From Chryseobacterium cucumeris (lineage in GTDB: Bacteria > Bacteroidota > Bacteroidia > Flavobacteriales > Weeksellaceae): a stretch of DNA of 64,000 bases. Numbering within the stretch: the stretch's first letter is position 1; each line of letters opens with the position of its first letter. The DNA is taken from positions 62,001-126,000 of the forward strand of contig NZ_LUVZ01000003.1 of the NCBI RefSeq assembly GCF_001593385.1, given 5' to 3'. Positions 56,985 to 64,000 of this stretch are shown one piece after another. A program made the translations under genes and the position numbers. The notes under the pieces are model-generated. The model was not told the DNA's origin and made no database searches. It saw only the letters and a list, made by a program, of their open reading frames with translations.

Positions 56985-58757
56985 TTATTTTGTCTGATAG
57001 CCTCCGTAATATTTTACAGGTGACCAGTCGGGGATGACTGGAAGTGGTGCCGGAGCTGCTGTTTTGTAGGTTTCATCTCCGTACACGACTTTTCCGTCTA
57101 CGATCGTCAATTTTGAGGTGATGTTTTTGATGTCTTCATCATTGACTGTGAAATAATCTTTATCCAGAATGGTAAGATCTGCAAAGTATCCTTTCTGTAT
57201 TTTTCCTTTCTGATAGTCTTTAATGAGTTCGTATCCTCCGTAAGTAGAAAGTGATAAAGCAGTTTTTCTGTCCAGCGTATTTTCTTTACCCATCACCTGA
57301 GTTCCTCCTATTGTTTTTCCTGTGGTGATCCAGTATAAAGCTACCCATGGGTTATAACTTGCGACTCTTGTTCCGTCTGTTCCTAATCCAACCGGAATTC
57401 CCATTTCCAGCATTTTTTTCACCGGAGGAGATGCCAAAGCTGGTTTTTTACCATATCTGTGGATGAAGCTTTCTCCCTGATACGCCATTCTGTGCTGTAC
57501 TGCAATTCCTCCGCCCAACGCTTTGATTCTTTTCATATTATCTTCGGTAACGGTTTCTGCGTGGTCGATAAACCATACTAATCCGTTCAAAGGAATTTCT
57601 TTGTTTACTTCTTCAATGACATTTAAAAATCTGGTTATACTTTCATTATACGTCGCATGAATTCTGAAAGGCCATTTGTTTTTTACCAGAAGACTTACCA
57701 CCTCTTTCATATTTTTCTCCATCGTAGCCGGAAGTTCCGGTCGTGGGAAAAGAAAGTTTTCAAAGTCGGCTCCGTCTGATACCAGGTTTTCCCCTCCACC
57801 GTTGACATGATAATCGATTTCATTAAAATCATTATGACCATGGTCGTCAATTTCTACCATTCCAATCCATTTGGTGTAATCGGCAAGCTCAGATCCTTTT
57901 TTCTGGGCAAATAAATAGTAAGGAAGACGAACGGTAATTTTCCCTTGTTTGTTCAGCTGATCCGTTGTTCCGTAGTCATCCGGAAAATTCTGGAATCCTC
58001 CACCTGCGTCCATTACTGCAGTCACTCCCAATCTGTTCAGTTCCGTCATGTATTGAAGGGTAGAATTTACTTTTTCTTCTTCTTTCAGTTCCGGAAGTTT
58101 CGCTAATGTTGAATAAAGAATAAATGCATTCGGTTCTGCCACCAATAATCCTGTGGGATCTCCGTTATTGTCTTTTTCAATTAAACCTTGAGCAGGGTTT
58201 GGGGTATCTCCATTGATATTCAGTTCTTTTAATCCGGCTTTGTTCAGCCAGGCTTTTCCATAGAGATACATGATGAAAGTAGGCACATTTCCCGTAGCTT
58301 CATTAATTTCAGCCAGTGTGGGAAGTCTTTTTTCTTCAAACTGATATTCATTCCAGCCTCCAATGACTCTTACCCATTGTCCCTTCGGTGTTCTCTGAGC
58401 CTGTTCTTTCAGCATTTCCAAAGCTCTTTTTAAAGATTTCACACCATCCCAACGAAGTTCGGTATTGTAAAATCGTCCTCCTCTGATTACATGCAAATGG
58501 CTGTCAAATAAGCCTGGAATCACTCTGTTTCCTTTAGCATCAATGACTTTTGTATTGCCGTTTTTTAATTTTAAAATCTGGGCATTGGTTCCTACCTGTA
58601 AGATTTTATGGTCTTTGATGCCAACAGCCTGTACTTCCGGATTTTTATCATCCATTGTGGTAATCTTTCCATTGGTAATGATCATGTCTGCTTTCTGAGC
58701 ATTCAGAATTCCTGCTGCCAAAACTGTGGAAAGGGTAAGTATATTCAGTAGTTTCAT
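56985..58757 (-). CDS. Exported YtcJ-type amidohydrolase
   Basis: A 590-residue metal-dependent amidohydrolase; the ATG at 58757 gives the signal peptide MKLLNILTLSTVLAAGILNAQ. The first metal motif is VIPGLFDSHLHVIRGG. HATYNES and IDHAETV hold further His ligands, and GLGTDGTR holds the catalytic Asp. Substrate of the YtcJ group is mostly undefined. It lies 60 bp after the isochorismatase gene, across a strong hairpin. Confidence 0.87.
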   Translation of the reverse strand: MKLLNILTLSTVLAAGILNAQKADMIITNGKITTMDDKNPEVQAVGIKDHKILQVGTNAQILKLKNGNTKVIDAKGNRVIPGLFDSHLHVIRGGRFYNTELRWDGVKSLKRALEMLKEQAQRTPKGQWVRVIGGWNEYQFEEKRLPTLAEINEATGNVPTFIMYLYGKAWLNKAGLKELNINGDTPNPAQGLIEKDNNGDPTGLLVAEPNAFILYSTLAKLPELKEEEKVNSTLQYMTELNRLGVTAVMDAGGGFQNFPDDYGTTDQLNKQGKITVRLPYYLFAQKKGSELADYTKWIGMVEIDDHGHNDFNEIDYHVNGGGENLVSDGADFENFLFPRPELPATMEKNMKEVVSLLVKNKWPFRIHATYNESITRFLNVIEEVNKEIPLNGLVWFIDHAETVTEDNMKRIKALGGGIAVQHRMAYQGESFIHRYGKKPALASPPVKKMLEMGIPVGLGTDGTRVASYNPWVALYWITTGKTIGGTQVMGKENTLDRKTALSLSTYGGYELIKDYQKGKIQKGYFADLTILDKDYFTVNDEDIKNITSKLTIVDGKVVYGDETYKTAAPAPLPVIPDWSPVKYYGGYQTK

Positions 58758-58780
58758 AATTTCAATATTTAAGTTTGAAG

Positions 58781-58809
58781 GTTTCGGCAGGCTTTCAGCC
58801 TGCCGAAAC
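58781..58809. repeat. 13-bp-stem hairpin between two operon genes
   Basis: GTTTCGGCAGGCT / AGCCTGCCGAAAC with a three-base loop, between the isochorismatase stop and the amidohydrolase start. No T-run. It may tune relative expression. Confidence 0.7.
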
Positions 58810-58816
58810 AGTCCCA

Positions 58817-59506
58817 TTAGTGTTTTAACATTTCCTGAGCATACTGAATTCCAATACCGTAAGCTCCACCATGTTTTTTCATCAGATCATTAACAGGTTT
58901 GTATGTTTCTTTTCTAGCCCAGTCTCTCTGCAGTTCCAATACATACTGCACAGAAGTGATAGGATGTGCTCCTGCCTGAACCATACGGGTGATTGACTGA
59001 TCGTGCGCTTCTTTAGAAATATCCCCAGAAGCATCTGTTACTACATATACATCGTAACCTTCGTCAATCGCTGATAATACAGGTCCTACGATACATACAC
59101 TTGTCCATAATCCTGCGAAAACCAGTTTCTTTTTATTTTTTCCTGTAATGGCTTTATGGGCATTAACGTCTTCCCATGTATTCATGGTAGTTCTGTCTAC
59201 ATATCCGCTTGTTGCTTGCGGATATACTTCTGAAATTTCCGGGAAAACAGGTCCGCTGAATGACTTTTCTGCCACCGTTGTTACTACTGTAGGAACATTG
59301 AATATTTTTGATCCACCCGCTACCAGTGCCACATTATTTCTTAATTCTTCCATACTGATGCTTTTGGTTGCAAAAGCCATTTGTCCTTCGTGGTCTATAA
59401 GCACTACGGCATGATTGGTAGGATTTAATAATGATTTTCCGGGGTTTTGAGCTGATGCTGCTAATGATAATAAACCAGCTGCAAATGATAGGATTAATTT
59501 TTTCAT
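58817..59506 (-). CDS. Exported isochorismatase-family cysteine hydrolase
   Basis: A 229-residue hydrolase with signal peptide MKKLILSFAAGLLSLAASAQ. The catalytic Asp is in AVVLIDHEGQMAF, the Lys in KNKKKLVFAGLWTS, and the Cys in SVCIVGPVLSAIDEGYDVYVV. Most relatives are cytosolic, so export is notable. It is next to an exported amidohydrolase and pirin. Confidence 0.87.
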   Translation of the reverse strand: MKKLILSFAAGLLSLAASAQNPGKSLLNPTNHAVVLIDHEGQMAFATKSISMEELRNNVALVAGGSKIFNVPTVVTTVAEKSFSGPVFPEISEVYPQATSGYVDRTTMNTWEDVNAHKAITGKNKKKLVFAGLWTSVCIVGPVLSAIDEGYDVYVVTDASGDISKEAHDQSITRMVQAGAHPITSVQYVLELQRDWARKETYKPVNDLMKKHGGAYGIGIQYAQEMLKH

Positions 59507-59546
59507 AATAATTTAAAATTTAAGGGTTGTTATTTCTGTTTAATTT

Positions 59547-60422
59547 TTATAGTGTCATCGGTACTTCCATTAAAAGGATTTCTGTACCTTCCTGAAGGGT
59601 TTTGATCGTAATTTCCTGAATATCCCAGACTCCGAATCCATCTCGTTCTTCTATAATCTCACCGCCTATTTCTGCGCTTCCCTTCAAAATAAAAGCATAG
59701 ACTCCGTTTCCTTTTTTTCTGATCTGATAAAGCGTTTCTTTATTCTGATCAAAAGTTCCCAGATGAAACCATGCGTCCTGATGAATCCATACACCTTCGT
59801 CATCTGCATTGGGGGAAAGGATCTGCTGAAATTGATTGTGACTTTTGGTTTTATCTAATGTAATCTGATCATATCTCGGCGTCACATTTCTTTTTTTCGG
59901 ATAAATCCAGATCTGAAGGAATTTTACAAGCTTATCGCTGTTTTTGTTGAACTCACTGTGCATAATTCCTGTTCCTGCACTCATGACCTGAATATCTCCG
60001 CTTCTGATCACCGCTGTATTTCCCATGCTGTCTTTGTGTTCAAGGTCACCTTCCAAAGGAATACTGATGATTTCCATATTGTCGTGAGGGTGGGTTCCGA
60101 AACCTCTTCCTGCTTCCACTTTATCATCATTCAGGACTCTCAATACTCCAAAGTGCATTCTTTCAGGGTTATAATAATTGGCAAAACTGAAAGTGTGCTG
60201 GCTCAACAGCCATCCGTGATCTGCCTTCCCTCTTGTATCAGCTCTGTGGATCACAGAGTTTTCTTTTATTTTTGATTCTGTATTGGGAAGATGATTGTAT
60301 CCGATCGGTTCTAGTGGTTCGATCTCATCGATATCATTTTTCATAGCGCTTGCCAAAGAAGCTGATGCTACAAACATTCCTGTTCCCAATAATCCTTTCT
60401 TTAAAAAATCTTTTCTGTCCAT
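59547..60422 (-). CDS. Pirin-family protein with Tat-like leader
   Basis: A 291-residue bicupin. The first 30 residues (MDRKDFLKKGLLGTGMFVASASLASA) resemble a Tat leader, though with RK rather than RR. The metal-binding cupin motif GFGTHPHDNMEIISIPLEGDLEHKDSMGN and the SAGTGIMHSEFN segment are intact. Pirins act as quercetinases or redox sensors. It starts the exported-enzyme cluster below the Crp/Fnr gene. Confidence 0.85.
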   Translation of the reverse strand: MDRKDFLKKGLLGTGMFVASASLASAMKNDIDEIEPLEPIGYNHLPNTESKIKENSVIHRADTRGKADHGWLLSQHTFSFANYYNPERMHFGVLRVLNDDKVEAGRGFGTHPHDNMEIISIPLEGDLEHKDSMGNTAVIRSGDIQVMSAGTGIMHSEFNKNSDKLVKFLQIWIYPKKRNVTPRYDQITLDKTKSHNQFQQILSPNADDEGVWIHQDAWFHLGTFDQNKETLYQIRKKGNGVYAFILKGSAEIGGEIIEERDGFGVWDIQEITIKTLQEGTEILLMEVPMTL

Positions 60423-60612
60423 ATCAGATTGTTATTTGTTCTTGTTTGATGAGACAAATTTAGAGAGACCGGAAACCCTGCACATTTAACTAGTTTAATA
60501 AATGACTTTTCAGCAAAAAAAAATGCCGGATACTTTTGTATCTGGCAGTATGAAGTATATTGGATTGCTTTTTTTGAAATCTCTGCAATCTGCAAGTATA
60601 AAAAACTAAGAT

Positions 60613-61197
60613 TTATTTCTCCTTTGAAGCAAGACGCTTCCTAATGGTGCTTACAAATTCTTTTGAAACCCCAAGGTAAGAAGCAATGTAGTATTGTGCT
60701 ACTCTTTGCGGGATGGAAGGGTATACTTTGATGAACTCAAGATATCTGTCTGATGCGGTTTTGGAAATGGTATTCACCAGTCGGCTTTGCAGGGTTGCCA
60801 GGTTCCTCTGAACCAGCATTCTGAAAACTCTTTCAAATTTGGGAACTTCCTGCAGCAGTTTTTCTTTTGTTGACGGGTTCAACATATAGATTTCCGAGTC
60901 TTCCAGTGTTTCGATAAAAACCTTAGAAGGCTTCTGTTCATGAAATGATGCAATATCACTAATCCACCAATCTTCGATGGCAAACAGTAACGTTACTTCG
61001 GAACCATTATCATCCAAACAATACATTCTCACACATCCTTTATGAATATACCCTTCAAACTGGCAGATTTCTCCTTCTCTGAGCAAAACCGTTTTCTTTG
61101 GAAACGACTGGCAAACAAGCAGATCTGTAAAGGTTTTTTCTTCTTCAGGAGTGATTGAAATAAATCGTGTAATATTTTTGATGATATTTTCAAACAT
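60613..61197 (-). CDS. Crp/Fnr-family transcriptional regulator
   Basis: A 194-residue regulator beginning at the ATG at 61197 (MFENIIKNITRFISI). The cyclic-nucleotide-like domain has GEICQFEGYIHKGCVRMYCLDDNGSEVTLLFA. The C-terminal HTH is about 150-190 (IPQRVAQYYIASYLGVSKEFVSTIRKRLASK). Lack of a full cAMP pocket suggests another effector. It is the likely regulator of the pirin-to-porin cluster. Confidence 0.85.
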   Translation of the reverse strand: MFENIIKNITRFISITPEEEKTFTDLLVCQSFPKKTVLLREGEICQFEGYIHKGCVRMYCLDDNGSEVTLLFAIEDWWISDIASFHEQKPSKVFIETLEDSEIYMLNPSTKEKLLQEVPKFERVFRMLVQRNLATLQSRLVNTISKTASDRYLEFIKVYPSIPQRVAQYYIASYLGVSKEFVSTIRKRLASKEK

Positions 61198-61207
61198 GGC
61201 GTCAGGT

Positions 61208-61519
61208 TTATCCCTGCAAATTAGGAAAAAGACTGTAAACTTCATTCTTTAAAAGTCCACTTCCTCCTCCGTAATGATCGATTACTTTAACGTCCTTATT
61301 CAAACCGGCACAGAATATTTTTATATCTTTCTCAAAATCTTCTTCCAATCCAGAGCTTAAAAGGACAATATCCACTGTATTATTTTTTATATACTCATAG
61401 CAGAAATTTTCATCACTTTGTATGTCTGCTGTCCAGCCTTCATTGTTTTCTATAATTCTTTTTAAAGTATCCAGAATTTCCTGGTTCTTTCCTATGACTA
61501 AAAAATGTAATGTTTTCAT
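61208..61519 (-). CDS. Degenerate response-regulator-receiver-like protein
   Basis: A 103-residue protein with a receiver-like pattern: MKTLHFLVIGKNQEILDTLKRII then VDIVLLSSGLEEDF. The position of the phospho-acceptor Asp (normally LLDxxLP) is Ser, so phosphorylation is unlikely. Its stop is 11 bp before the Crp/Fnr ATG, so the two may work together. Confidence 0.6.
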   Translation of the reverse strand: MKTLHFLVIGKNQEILDTLKRIIENNEGWTADIQSDENFCYEYIKNNTVDIVLLSSGLEEDFEKDIKIFCAGLNKDVKVIDHYGGGSGLLKNEVYSLFPNLQG

Positions 61520-61791
61520 GTTGTTGAAGGTTTAAAGTTTAAAATTCAAGGTTCAAGGTTCAGAGTTTAATGTTTATACTGCTTATGTAAAGGGTAAAAT
61601 GACGATTTGGATTTCTGCGGAATGACATAGTGTGTGAATAGATAAAGTGCTTAGTTTTTCCATTCGTAGAAATCTAAACACTTTTACTCCCAAATGCACC
61701 CAATCAATAACCCGAATCTGGAAACCTGCTCTACCCTAACAACACTCAAACCCTATGACTCTCAAGCCCGAAACCCCATCTCGTAATATCT

Positions 61792-63402
61792 CTATAAATG
61801 CTTATTTCCTGTAATTTTTAATTCATTCAGATCCAGTTGTGATTCTGCTTTTCGGATCTCGTCATCACTGAAGAGTTTTTCGCGTTTCATTTTAAAGAGT
61901 TCTTTTCTCTGTAAGGCAAATATATCCATCATTACTTTATGATATTCGGCCATATCGTTTTGCCTGTTGGTACACATTTCAATAGAATTGAGATGATTCT
62001 GGTGAAGTTTGATATCACTTTCCAGCGTATTTTTAAGATTTTCAAGGAGACTATTGCTGTTCAACACCTCATTGTATTCGTTATCAAGCCTCTGAACGGC
62101 AAGTTTATCCAGTCTCATCTGAATTCCGGCCTGCTGTTCGTGAGAAGGCAAAATATGATCGATCTCCCCTATTTTTGTTAATTTAATAATCAAAGGTAAT
62201 GTCAATCCCTGAAACACTAATGTCACAAAAATGACGACAAATGTGATAAAAATGATCAGATTTCTCATAGGAAACTCAGCTTGTGAATTCATCATCACCG
62301 GAATAGACAAAGCTGTTGCTAGGGAAACCACTCCTCTCATTCCTGCCCAGCCTATGATTAAAGGATTTTTCCATCCCGGACTCGGATCACGGCGGGCTTT
62401 TTCACTGAACCACCTTGGAAGGTGAGCTACGGGATAGATCCATAAAAGACGTACCACAATGACAATCAAACTTATAACCAAACCATATTTGATGCCTTCC
62501 ATTACTGAAATTTCACCCAATCCATTGATGATATCAGGAAGTTCAAGACCTATTAATACAAAAACCAAAGCATTCATCACAAAGATGAGCGTGTTCCAGA
62601 CTCCTGTCATATTGATTCTGGTAGTTCCGGTTTTGAAAATCTCATGAGCACGGAATGACATAAACAATCCTCCGCTCACTACCGCCATCACTCCCGAAAA
62701 ATGGAAATGTTCTGCAGAAAGAAATAAAATATATGGCGTCATTACGGTAAGTGCCGCATCAATAGCAGGTGTTGTAGGTAAAAAACGGTGAATGGCATAA
62801 AAAATATGTGCTCCGGCAATTCCTACGACAATTCCCATTCCTGCTACCAGAAAAAACTGTCCTGTAGCTTCATGCATTGAAAACGCTCCTGTCATTACAG
62901 CAGCTAGCGCAAACCTGAAAACAATCAGTGAGGAAGCATCATTGATAAGACTTTCTCCTTCCAGTATAGCGAGGGTACGTTTTGGTACTTTTAATCCTTT
63001 TAAAACCGTAGTGGCCGCCACAGCATCAGGCGGTGAAACAATTCCTCCCAATAAAAAACCTAAAGCCAGTGTAAATCCCGGAATCAGCATTTGTGAAGTG
63101 TAAGCAACAACCAAAGATGTAAGAAATACCAACCCAAATGCCAACAAGCTGATGGGACGTTTCCATTTCCAGAAATCATTCCATGAAGTGTACCAGGCTG
63201 CTTCGTATAAAAGAGGTGGTAAGAAAATCAGAAATATAATCTCCGGATCCAGCTTTAAAACAGGAACTCCGGGAATAAGGCTGATCCCCAACCCGGCAAG
63301 TACCAGAAAGATAGGATAGGCAATTTTGATCCGTTGTGCCAGCATCACCAGCAGCATGACGAGTAATAAAAGGCCTAATATTAAAAGTAATTGTTCGTGC
63401 AT
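61792..63402 (-). CDS. Na+/H+ antiporter, CPA1 family
   Basis: A 536-residue antiporter with about 12 membrane helices. The ion-binding segment is in LEGESLINDASSLIVFRFALAAVM (the ND pair typical of CPA1), and GGIVSPPDAVAATTVLKGLKVPKR is the family marker. The C-terminal about 120 residues form a cytoplasmic tail. It keeps pH and sodium balance. Confidence 0.9.
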   Translation of the reverse strand: MHEQLLLILGLLLLVMLLVMLAQRIKIAYPIFLVLAGLGISLIPGVPVLKLDPEIIFLIFLPPLLYEAAWYTSWNDFWKWKRPISLLAFGLVFLTSLVVAYTSQMLIPGFTLALGFLLGGIVSPPDAVAATTVLKGLKVPKRTLAILEGESLINDASSLIVFRFALAAVMTGAFSMHEATGQFFLVAGMGIVVGIAGAHIFYAIHRFLPTTPAIDAALTVMTPYILFLSAEHFHFSGVMAVVSGGLFMSFRAHEIFKTGTTRINMTGVWNTLIFVMNALVFVLIGLELPDIINGLGEISVMEGIKYGLVISLIVIVVRLLWIYPVAHLPRWFSEKARRDPSPGWKNPLIIGWAGMRGVVSLATALSIPVMMNSQAEFPMRNLIIFITFVVIFVTLVFQGLTLPLIIKLTKIGEIDHILPSHEQQAGIQMRLDKLAVQRLDNEYNEVLNSNSLLENLKNTLESDIKLHQNHLNSIEMCTNRQNDMAEYHKVMMDIFALQRKELFKMKREKLFSDDEIRKAESQLDLNELKITGNKHL

Positions 63403-63440
63403 GTTTTTTGAAGTTAGATTTCAGATTCTGATCATTTATG

Positions 63441-63510
63441 TTTGGGCTAAAGCCAGTGGTAAATTTATTTTTTTAAAGGCGGGCTAAAGCCCGCCGTTAT
63501 TGAATATATT
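63441..63510. repeat. GGCTAAAG two-hairpin dispersed repeat, copy 2
   Basis: Two GGCTAAAG motifs 37 bases apart, with the strong hairpin GGCGGGCTAAAGCCCGCC at 63477-63494 and the trailing TTATTGAATAT as in copy 1. It lies just downstream of the esterase gene on the minus strand. Confidence 0.7.
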
Positions 63511-63525
63511 CAAAGTTAAAAGTAC

Positions 63526-64000
63526 TTATTTAAAGATAACCGAGTTGGCCAATTCAATTTCTTCTTCGTTAATAGAATGTCCAAAATTGGCATATACTTT
63601 TTCTGTTACCTCCGCATTCATTTCTCTTAAAATATTGGCTGTAGCATATACTCTTTCTACCGGAACATGAAAATCAGGATTGCTGGTTCCCAGGAAAACC
63701 GGAGTCCCTGCAAAATCACCTTTATAATTTTCACGGTTGATTTTATCTCCAATCACGCCACCAATAATAGCTGCCGCTCCACCGAACTTCTGAGCATTGC
63801 GGGCTAAAAATTCAAGGGTAAGACAGGCTCCCTGGGAAAATCCGAAAAAGTATATATTTTCAGGTTTTATTCCTGAATTGACAACCGCTTTTACCGTTTC
63901 TTCAACCATTTCAAGAGCTGATGATAACCACGGTTCGTTTTGTTCCACCGGAGCTATAAATGAAAAAGGATACCAGGTGTGATTCAAAGCCTGTGGGGCT
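63526..64000 (-). CDS. Carboxylesterase/phospholipase-family alpha/beta-hydrolase, cut by window edge
   Basis: The C-terminal 158 residues are present; the N-terminus lies beyond base 64000 and the frame is open to the edge. Catalytic Ser is in YFFGFSQGACLTLEFLAR, Asp in SNPDFHVPVERV and His in YANFGHSINEEE. This is the small esterase group that includes YpfH and acyl-protein thioesterases. Confidence 0.87.
   Translation of the reverse strand, partial: APQALNHTWYPFSFIAPVEQNEPWLSSALEMVEETVKAVVNSGIKPENIYFFGFSQGACLTLEFLARNAQKFGGAAAIIGGVIGDKINRENYKGDFAGTPVFLGTSNPDFHVPVERVYATANILREMNAEVTEKVYANFGHSINEEEIELANSVIFK

Overview
The window looks like chromosome from an AT-rich flavobacterium of the Chryseobacterium/Elizabethkingia group (Weeksellaceae). 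The evidence is protein character (SusC-type barrel, T9SS sorting tail, fused E1 alpha/beta dehydrogenase, GH109/GH29/GH3 enzymes), TTG-N19-TAnnTTTG promoters typical of Bacteroidetes, and many small dispersed hairpin repeats between genes. This is inferred from the sequence; no database was searched. No rRNA operon, CRISPR array, transposase or intact prophage is visible.

Layout. 0-2.5 kb: lpdA start (cut by the window edge) and small secreted proteins. 2.6-6.7 kb: GH3 and GH29 glycosidases, one base overlapping. 6.7-13.2 kb: a minus-strand block headed by a GbsR/MarR regulator (SDR epimerase, DUF2071, SRPBCC, DCC thiol-disulfide protein, methyltransferase, lipoprotein) with three near-identical 20-bp palindromes placed as operators. 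13.3-23.5 kb: ECF sigma factor; a TM/TonB-plug/vWA/T9SS-tail protein; a SusC-like barrel with no recognisable plug; and an alpha-2-macroglobulin with an intact thioester motif and its own TonB-plug domain. This is the most unusual system here. A C1 cysteine peptidase diverges from it. 25.1 kb: an unannotated 54-residue double-glycine peptide with its own promoter and terminator. 25.5-37.5 kb: Old Yellow Enzyme/HxlR pair, AhpD-like protein, branched-chain 2-oxoacid dehydrogenase E1, polyprenyl synthase, sterol desaturase, rlmN and queA, with a 406-bp inverted-repeat-flanked four-helix-bundle element wedged between the last two.

37.7-47.1 kb: AIM24-like protein, M61 peptidase, then a tightly overlapping GH109 / nucleotidyltransferase / sugar-kinase-like operon that could release and activate N-acetylhexosamine, a DNA glycosylase and an S9 peptidase. 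47.3-51.5 kb: small genes, a truncated GMC oxidoreductase, an AraC regulator, a tRNA 3'-half remnant and dispersed repeats; this stretch looks rearranged. 51.5-64 kb: topoisomerase III, a stand-alone M17 N-domain, and a minus-strand cluster (Crp/Fnr regulator, pirin, exported isochorismatase, exported amidohydrolase, DoxX, alginate-export-type porin), then a Na+/H+ antiporter and an esterase cut by the window edge.

Read together, the window is mostly housekeeping and envelope genes interspersed with operons for glycan breakdown and surface protease control. The strongest candidates for undescribed biology are the split-plug A2M locus, the GbsR palindrome regulon, the double-glycine peptide and the inverted-repeat four-helix-bundle element.
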